NCBI RefSeq assembly: GCF_965233615.1
Contig: NZ_OZ247495.1
Source of the DNA: Pelagibius sp028280305
Lineage (GTDB): Bacteria; Pseudomonadota; Alphaproteobacteria; Kiloniellales; Kiloniellaceae
Length of the DNA: 64,000 nucleotides
Direction: 5' to 3' (one strand)
Below, in pieces: positions 58,542 to 64,000 of this stretch. Position numbers and translations under genes: made by a program. The notes beneath the pieces are model-generated. The model made no database searches and had not been told where the DNA came from. It saw only the letters and a program-made list of their open reading frames with translations. Position 1 is the first letter of the stretch. Every line of letters starts with the position of its first letter.

Positions 58542-61337
58542 ATGAGCGACACCATCACCTTCACAATGGACGGACGCGAGGTCGAGGCCGTGCCGGGCGA
58601 GAGCATCTGGCAGGTCGCCAAGCGCGAAGGCAAGCTGATCCCGCACCTTTGCCACAAGGAAGCCTCGGGCTACCGCTCGGACGGTAACTGCCGCGCCTGC
58701 ATGGTCGAAATCGAGGGCGAACGCGTTCTTGCCGCCTCGTGCATCCGCGAGCCGCGCGACGGCATGGTCGTGAACACGGAGAACGAGCGCACGACCAAGG
58801 CCCGTAAAACGGTCGTCGAGTTGCTTCTGGCTGACCAGCCGCTGCGTGAGGAAGCGCACGATCGGTCGTCACACCTTTGGGATATGGCGGACATGCAGGG
58901 CGTGTCGTCGTCGCGCTTCCCGAAAATCGAAAGAGACCGCGTGCCAATCCTGGATGCATCGCATGTCGCCATGCGGGTCAATCTGGATGCCTGCATCCAT
59001 TGCAACCTGTGCGTCCGCGCCTGCCGGGAAGTGCAGGTCAACGACGTCATCGGTATGGCGGGCCGCGGCCACGATGCGAAGATCGTGTTCGACTCCGACG
59101 ACCCCATGGGTCAGTCGACCTGCGTCGCCTGCGGCGAATGCGTCCAGGCCTGCCCGACCGGTGCATTGATGCCCGCGGGGGCATTGGACGAGAACGAGAT
59201 CGGTGACTCGCGTGCGTACGACCGCGAAGTCAAAAGCGTTTGCCCCTATTGCGGCGTCGGTTGCCAGTTGAGTTACAAGATCCGCAAGGAGAACGATGGC
59301 AGCGAGAAGATCGCCTGGGTCGATGGCATCGACGGCCCGGCGAACGAGAACCGTCTTTGCGTGAAGGGCCGCTTCGGTTTCGATTACGTGGCTCACCCGC
59401 ACCGGCTAACCAAGCCGCTGATCCGTCGCGAAGACGCACCGGCGAAGGGGCTGAACGTCGATCCCGCGAACTGGCAGACCCACTTCCGCGAAGCCACGTG
59501 GGAAGAGGCGCTCGACGTCGCGGCCGATGGTCTGAAGCGTTTGCGTGACGACACCGGGACGCGTGTTGCCGGTTTCGGTTCCGCGAAGTGCTCGAATGAA
59601 GAGGCGTACCTTTTCCAAAAGCTGATCCGCCAGGGTTTTGGCCACAACAACGTCGATCACTGCACCAGGCTCTGCCACGCCTCGTCGGTTGCGGCCCTAC
59701 TTGAAAACGTTGGCTCAGGCGCCGTGACCGCCACATTCAACGAGATCGAGAACGCGGATGTCGCCATCGTCATCGGCTGCAACCCGATCGAGAACCACCC
59801 CGTGGCCGCGACATACTTCAAACAGTTCGCCAAGCGGGGCGGAAAACTGATCGTCATGGATCCGCGCGGCGTGGGCCTGAAGCGCCATGCGAGCCACATG
59901 CTCCAGTTCCGTCCCGGCGCCGACGTCGCCATGCTGAACGCGATCATGCACGTGATTGTCGAGGACGGCCTCTACGACAGCCAGTACATCGAGGCGATGA
60001 CCGAGAACTTCGATGCACTGCGGGAGCACCTGAAGGGCTTCCCACCCGAGAAGATGGAAGAAATCTGCGGGGTCGACGCGGCCCTGCTGCGCGACGTGGC
60101 GTACACCTTCGCGCGTGCTGAGGCCGGCATGATCTTCTGGGGCATGGGCATTTCGCAGCACGTCCATGGCACCGACAACTCGCGCTGCTTGATCTCGCTG
60201 GCCCTGATGTGCGGACACGTCGGACGCCCGGGAACGGGTCTGCATCCCCTGCGCGGTCAGAACAACGTTCAAGGCGCCTCCGACGCCGGTTTGATCCCGA
60301 TGTTCCTGCCCGACTATCAGTCTGTCTTGGACGATGGGGTGCGTTCGGCCTTCACCGAGATTTGGAACTCAGGCGATTTCTCGAACCGGAAGGGCCTGAC
60401 GGTCGTCGAGATCATGCATGCGATTCACGACGGCGATATCAAGGGCATGTACATCCTGGGTGAAAACCCCGCCATGTCCGACCCCGACGTGGAACATGCG
60501 CGCGACGCGCTGGCGATGCTCGAACACCTGGTCGTGCAGGACATCTTCCTGACCGAGACCGCGAACTACGCGGATGTCATTCTACCCGCGACCGCCTGGG
60601 CGGAGAAGAACGGCACGGTCACCAATACGAACCGTCAGGTCCAGATGGGCCGTGCCGCCGTCGCACCGCCGGGCGAGGCCAAGGAAGACTGGTGGATCAC
60701 GACGCAATTGGCGCAAAAGCTCGGGCTCAATTGGCAATACAGGCACCCATCCGAGGTGTTCGCCGAGATGAAGCTCTCGATGAAGTCGCTCGACAACATC
60801 ACCTGGGAGCGCCTCGAGCGCGAAAACGCTGTCACCTATCCGTCACTTTCGCCAGACGATCCTGGCCAGCCCATCGTTTTCGGCGATACCTTCCCACGCG
60901 CCGAAGGCCGGGCAAAGTTCACGCCGGCCTCGATCGTCCCTCCGGCCGAAAGCCCTGATAGCGATTACCCGATGATCCTGACGACGGGGCGTCAGCTCGA
61001 GCACTGGCACACCGGGAGTATGACCCGGCGTGCAAGCGTCCTGGATTGGGCCGAGCCCGAAGCCAACGCGTCTCTGCATCCGCGGACCTTGCGTGCGCTG
61101 GGTGTGGAACCGGGCGAGATGATCCGCATCGAAACCCGTCGCGGCGCCATCGAGATCATGGCCCGCGCCGATCGCTCCGTCGCTGAGGACATGGTGTTCG
61201 TGCCGTTTGCTTATGTCGAGGCCTCGGCCAATGTATTGACCAATCCGCAGCTCGACCCCTATGGCAAGATCCCCGAGTTCAAGTTCGCCGCGTGCCGGGT
61301 TGGGCCGGCGGCCCCGCACCTCGAAGCCGCGGAGTAG
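58542..61337 (+). CDS. fdh1A: NAD-dependent formate dehydrogenase alpha subunit
   Basis: A 931-residue catalytic subunit oxidising formate to CO2. An N-terminal NuoG-like region binds a [2Fe-2S] (CHKEASGYRSDGNCRACMVE) and further clusters (CIHCNLCVRACREV and CVACGECVQACPTGALMP). CPYCGVGCQLSY starts the bis-MGD domain, and the metal ligand is a cysteine in DHCTRLCHASSVAAL (not selenocysteine). GCNPIENHPVAATYFKQ and NNVQGASDAG are typical of the family. It starts 3 nt after the beta gene. No fdhD, fdsC or fdsD maturation gene accompanies it in the window; those must lie elsewhere. Whether Mo or W is used cannot be read here. Confidence 0.92.
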   Translation: MSDTITFTMDGREVEAVPGESIWQVAKREGKLIPHLCHKEASGYRSDGNCRACMVEIEGERVLAASCIREPRDGMVVNTENERTTKARKTVVELLLADQPLREEAHDRSSHLWDMADMQGVSSSRFPKIERDRVPILDASHVAMRVNLDACIHCNLCVRACREVQVNDVIGMAGRGHDAKIVFDSDDPMGQSTCVACGECVQACPTGALMPAGALDENEIGDSRAYDREVKSVCPYCGVGCQLSYKIRKENDGSEKIAWVDGIDGPANENRLCVKGRFGFDYVAHPHRLTKPLIRREDAPAKGLNVDPANWQTHFREATWEEALDVAADGLKRLRDDTGTRVAGFGSAKCSNEEAYLFQKLIRQGFGHNNVDHCTRLCHASSVAALLENVGSGAVTATFNEIENADVAIVIGCNPIENHPVAATYFKQFAKRGGKLIVMDPRGVGLKRHASHMLQFRPGADVAMLNAIMHVIVEDGLYDSQYIEAMTENFDALREHLKGFPPEKMEEICGVDAALLRDVAYTFARAEAGMIFWGMGISQHVHGTDNSRCLISLALMCGHVGRPGTGLHPLRGQNNVQGASDAGLIPMFLPDYQSVLDDGVRSAFTEIWNSGDFSNRKGLTVVEIMHAIHDGDIKGMYILGENPAMSDPDVEHARDALAMLEHLVVQDIFLTETANYADVILPATAWAEKNGTVTNTNRQVQMGRAAVAPPGEAKEDWWITTQLAQKLGLNWQYRHPSEVFAEMKLSMKSLDNITWERLERENAVTYPSLSPDDPGQPIVFGDTFPRAEGRAKFTPASIVPPAESPDSDYPMILTTGRQLEHWHTGSMTRRASVLDWAEPEANASLHPRTLRALGVEPGEMIRIETRRGAIEIMARADRSVAEDMVFVPFAYVEASANVLTNPQLDPYGKIPEFKFAACRVGPAAPHLEAAE

Positions 61338-61732
61338 CAGCGTCCGATCGGCAGTCGAAGACGAGCGACACCGCCGTAGCGGAAACACTTCTGCGTCACG
61401 GGCGTATTCAACCGAACCGCGGAACGTGGTCGCGTAACTTCACAGTCCGAACACCATTGCGAAGCTGAACTCGCTTGGTGGCCTCCTGTGCCGGGGTGGC
61501 ATTCCTCTGCTCAATCCCGTCAACGGTCGGTTTCACCTCTCCCAAGAGAAGCGGTCACAGCGCTCGGCATCGTGCGAGTCCACTTATAGCCGAAAACAGC
61601 TGGCAGCGAACATCGACCTTCAAGATCATTGCATCGCTCTTGGGCGCCGCATCTGGGCGCCGATTTCTTCGAAACCACCAAACTCCAGTCGTGTCAGGAA
61701 GGTGGCCCCACTTGGTCATTCTGTCCGCGCAA

Positions 61733-61749
61733 TTGGACAATCTGTCCAA
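61733..61749. promoter_or_regulatory. Palindromic activator-site candidate upstream of the sigma-54 promoter
   Basis: TTGGACA (61733-61739) and TGTCCAA (61743-61749) form a perfect 7-bp inverted repeat around ATC. A further TGTCC precedes it at 61722. It ends 50 nt before the -24 element, a position where sigma-54 enhancer-binding proteins often bind. The protein is unknown. Confidence 0.4.
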
Positions 61750-61799
61750 ATCTACGGCGTCCATAAATCCAACCTATTGGTTTTTCGCAGATTACGATC

Positions 61800-61815
61800 T
61801 GGCACGGCTATTGCT
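61800..61815 (+). promoter_or_regulatory. Sigma-54 (-24/-12) promoter
   Basis: TGGCACG (61800-61806), four bases, then TTGCT (61811-61815) match the TGGCACR-N4-TTGCW consensus in every fixed position, with the essential GG and GC correctly spaced. It reads rightward toward livK, 551 nt downstream, leaving a long leader. Nitrogen or other RpoN-linked control is an inference. Confidence 0.6.
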
Positions 61816-62366
61816 TGATAATCAGACGCAATCGCAATGGTGCGGGCCCATCTTGCCGATCGATGGTGCCCCGATCGTCAAAGCGACTGCCAAGGCTTTC
61901 GCAAAGATGTCCTTCGGTTTCGGCGGGACATCGGGATCGCGAGCTTAAGGGGCGTAAGTCCGGGAAAACACCGGACTCGGGAGGAAACAAATTGCGGGCA
62001 CCGTCCGGTGCGCCGGCTATTCGTTCCCGACCAGCGCCGCCGAACGCTGAGTGGGGGACATAGCATATGGCGATCTCGCCGCCGAACTTCAAAACCACGC
62101 CGCCAAAGCTGGTGAGTGCTGCCAGTTTCCGCGGCGAGCGGAACGCTTGGGCCGTCGACGGCCGATCGCACCTTCTTGCAAAGCTGATCCTCGGGCGGCC
62201 AGCCGCCGCGGTGATCGGGTCCCCTTCTCCAGTCGCCGGCCCACAAGACGTCCGGCCGCCCGTGGGAGCGTTCGGCCACTCGTGCATCTTGGCTCCCCTG
62301 CGTCTTTGCCGAAGTCCGGTGTGAAAGAGGATTGTCAACCAAATCAACAACCAAGGGAGGAAGTAA

Positions 62367-63707
62367 ATGATACGAAGAGGATTAAGAAGCTGGCTGACGG
62401 CAGCGGCCGCGGTAGCCGCCGTAGTTTCACCCTTAGTGATACCGCAGCCTTCTGTCGCCGAGGAGACCCAGTACTTCCCGGTCGCCAGCAGCCGTGTCGG
62501 CCCGTATTCGGCCATGGGCACGGGCTATTACGGCGCTCAAATCGACTACATGAACTACGTCAATATGAACGGCGGCGTGAACGGCGTCATGCTGACGTGG
62601 CAGGAATGCGAGACCGAATACAACGCGGTCAAGACGGTCGAGTGTTATCAGCGCCTGCTCGAAAAGGACGGCCAGCAGATTGTCGTGTTCGACACTCTGG
62701 GTACGCCCGGCGCCTACGCGGTCATCAACCGCATGGCCGAAGACGAGGTGGTTCTCGCCCAGTACGGATATGGACGGACCGACGCCGCCGACGGCCGCGT
62801 GTGGCCCTGGGTCTTCAATGCCGCCAGCCACTACTGGTCGCAAATCGCGGTGAAGATGAAGTTCATGGCCGAACAGGAAGGCGGTATCGACCAAATGAAC
62901 GGAAAGAAAATCGTTCATCTTCATATTGATTCCGCCTACGGGCGCGAGCCTCTGCCCGCGATGAGAAAGATCGCCAACGACTGGGGCGTCGAATTGGTGG
63001 AGATTTCGATTCCGCCGCCCGGTCTGGAGCAGCAGTCTCAGTGGCTGCAGATCCGCAAGGAAAGGCCTGACTGGGTTACCTTCTGGGGCGCCGGTTCGGG
63101 CATGAACTCGACCGCGATGACGAATGCCGCGCGTGTCGGTTTCCCCCGCGACCGCATGATCTACGTAACCTTCGGCGCTGCCGAGGAAGACATGTACCCG
63201 GCCGGCGACTCAGCCAAGGGCACCTATGCGATGGCCAATGCATTGCCGGGTGATCATTTCCCGCTGGTGAAACGGATCAAGGAACAGGTCTACGGTGCCG
63301 GCAAGGGCAATCTCGCTGAGGAAAGCCGCGTCGGATCCGTGTACTGGAACCGGGGCCTTGGTGCCGCTGTCATGTGGATCGAGGCAATGAGAATCGCGCA
63401 GGAGAAGCACAACAAGGTCGGCAAGGCCGTCACGGGTGCCGAATTCAGGGACGGTTACGAAGCGCTGAACATGACCGAGGCGCGCCTTGAGGAAATCGGG
63501 ATCAAGGGCATGGTCGCACCGTTCTCCATCTCGTGTCAAAACCACGAGGGCGCCGGCAAGTTCGCGATGATGCAATGGGATGGGCAAAAGTTCGTCCAGG
63601 TCACGGATTGGGATGCCCCGCTGGATCCCAGTTTCATCCGCCAACTGGTGGAGGATTCCGCGGCCAAGTTCGCCAGAGAGAACAACATCACGCCCAAACA
63701 GTGCTGA
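62367..63707 (+). CDS. Branched-chain amino acid/amide-type ABC transporter substrate-binding protein
   Basis: A 446-residue exported type I periplasmic binding protein (LivK/UrtA-like superfamily). A signal peptide (RRGLRSWLTAAAAVAAVVS) ends near residue 31. YFPVASSRVGPYSAMGTGYY, VFDTLGTPGAYAVINRM and VHLHIDSAYGREPLPAM are the ligand-domain marks. ATG at 62367 follows the strong GGGAGGAAG. The ligand is not decided: relatives bind amino acids, amides, aromatic acids or other small metabolites. It is followed by a hairpin and then an ATP-binding subunit gene. Confidence 0.87.
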   Translation: MIRRGLRSWLTAAAAVAAVVSPLVIPQPSVAEETQYFPVASSRVGPYSAMGTGYYGAQIDYMNYVNMNGGVNGVMLTWQECETEYNAVKTVECYQRLLEKDGQQIVVFDTLGTPGAYAVINRMAEDEVVLAQYGYGRTDAADGRVWPWVFNAASHYWSQIAVKMKFMAEQEGGIDQMNGKKIVHLHIDSAYGREPLPAMRKIANDWGVELVEISIPPPGLEQQSQWLQIRKERPDWVTFWGAGSGMNSTAMTNAARVGFPRDRMIYVTFGAAEEDMYPAGDSAKGTYAMANALPGDHFPLVKRIKEQVYGAGKGNLAEESRVGSVYWNRGLGAAVMWIEAMRIAQEKHNKVGKAVTGAEFRDGYEALNMTEARLEEIGIKGMVAPFSISCQNHEGAGKFAMMQWDGQKFVQVTDWDAPLDPSFIRQLVEDSAAKFARENNITPKQC

Positions 63708-63733
63708 TCACAAACGGCAGCTAGACCAGATGG

Positions 63734-63782
63734 GGGGATCGAAAGCGGTGAAGGCAACCGAATCGATTTCGATCCCCTCTTT
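63734..63782 (+). terminator. Hairpin attenuator after the binding-protein gene
   Basis: GGGGATCGAAA (63734-63744) pairs perfectly with TTTCGATCCCC (63767-63777), with a 22-nt loop, followed by TCTTT. It lies 27 nt after the binding-protein stop and well before the ATPase gene, comparable to the hairpin after potF. Confidence 0.65.
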
Positions 63783-63850
63783 AGCCGTTGTTGGTCAGTT
63801 CGATGCTGACCGACTGTGCAGACCCGAGAAGGTGGGGTGGTAGCAATTCG

Positions 63851-64000
63851 ATGAGTGAGATTTCAGATAACATATTGGAGATCGATACGATCGAGGTGGT
63901 GTACGACAACGTGATCGCCGCACTGCATGATGTATCGCTAACCGTACCGCGAAGGAAAATTGTCGCGCTGCTCGGCGGCAACGGCGCCGGCAAGAGCACG
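63851..64000 (+). CDS. ABC transporter ATP-binding protein (LivF/LivG type), 5' part
   Basis: The ATG at 63851 opens 50 codons running off the window. The text EIDTIEVVYDNVIAALHDVS, TVPRRKIVALLGG and NGAGKST is the A-loop to Walker A region of a branched-chain amino-acid-type ABC ATPase. The opening resembles LivF more than LivG. It presumably energises the transporter served by the binding protein upstream. Confidence 0.85.
   Translation, partial: MSEISDNILEIDTIEVVYDNVIAALHDVSLTVPRRKIVALLGGNGAGKST

Larger units (their letters stand above)
61338..62366. other. 1-kb non-coding or decayed region before livK
   Basis: No open frame here has family resemblance or a good ribosome site. The stretch holds a TTGGACA/TGTCCAA palindrome and a consensus sigma-54 promoter (both listed). 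It might be the scar of deleted liv permease genes, given the livH fragment at 55.4 kb, but no such text is recognisable. Confidence 0.5.

Noticed and set aside
61808..62521. 237-codon minus-strand open frame before the binding-protein gene
   Set aside because: It runs antisense through the binding-protein signal peptide, has no recognisable domain, and lacks a ribosome site.

Overview
The window is GC-rich, densely packed DNA from a Gram-negative bacterium. It carries waaA (Kdo transferase), an outer-membrane barrel, Tat-exported molybdoenzymes and a dorCDA locus in the gene order known from Rhodobacter. These point to an alphaproteobacterium, probably a marine or saline Rhodospirillales/Kiloniellales-type organism; that placement is inference. 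No complete rRNA or tRNA gene was seen. Both ends are cut inside ABC transporter operons.

Left part (1-29.9 kb, core-like): the end of a polyamine ABC transporter operon (potFGHI); a leftward group with diverged sulfate-activation genes (cysD, cysNC) and UDP-sugar genes (4-epimerase, 6-dehydrogenase) plus a DEDDh exonuclease; a long rightward operon for CMP-pseudaminic-type nonulosonic acid (pseB, pseC, two synthase paralogues, pseF, a pseG-acetyltransferase fusion, methyltransferases, WbqC-like and PIG-L-like proteins) ending in a reductase/epimerase and waaA; a DUF3179 protein; then a TetR-controlled export group (MMPL/RND protein, outer-membrane lipoprotein-sorting protein, outer-membrane barrel). 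A creatininase-family gene and an IS5/IS427-type insertion sequence with a programmed-frameshift layout follow.

Middle (31.7-53.4 kb): a probable genomic island. The 5' end of dusA at 31734-31794 recurs as a diverged direct repeat at 53332-53392, and dusA is a known island integration site. The cargo is a sulfur-compound respiration module: dorCDA (DMSO/TMAO reductase with pentaheme cytochrome and chaperone), a haloalkane dehalogenase, dorR/dorS, and a second operon in the order A-B-D-C typical of type II DMSO-reductase-family enzymes (DMS dehydrogenase, selenate and chlorate reductase). That operon is extended by an NBP35/Mrp-like Fe-S ATPase and a beta-propeller protein, and is flanked by a second sensor-kinase/regulator pair. 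The promoters of dorC, dorA and the ddhA-like gene share three 8-bp direct repeats spaced 10 and 11 bp, which suggests one regulon. The two enzymes could run opposite halves of a DMS/DMSO cycle, but the second enzyme's substrate cannot be read from sequence alone.

Right part (53.4-64 kb): a scarred region with a degenerate tRNA 3' piece, a frameshifted isochorismatase-family pseudogene, an RpiR regulator and a broken livH fragment; then a LysR regulator with a two-gene NAD-linked formate dehydrogenase (FDH1 type); a roughly 1 kb non-coding stretch with a consensus sigma-54 promoter; and a branched-chain-amino-acid-type ABC transporter (livK and the start of an ATPase gene).
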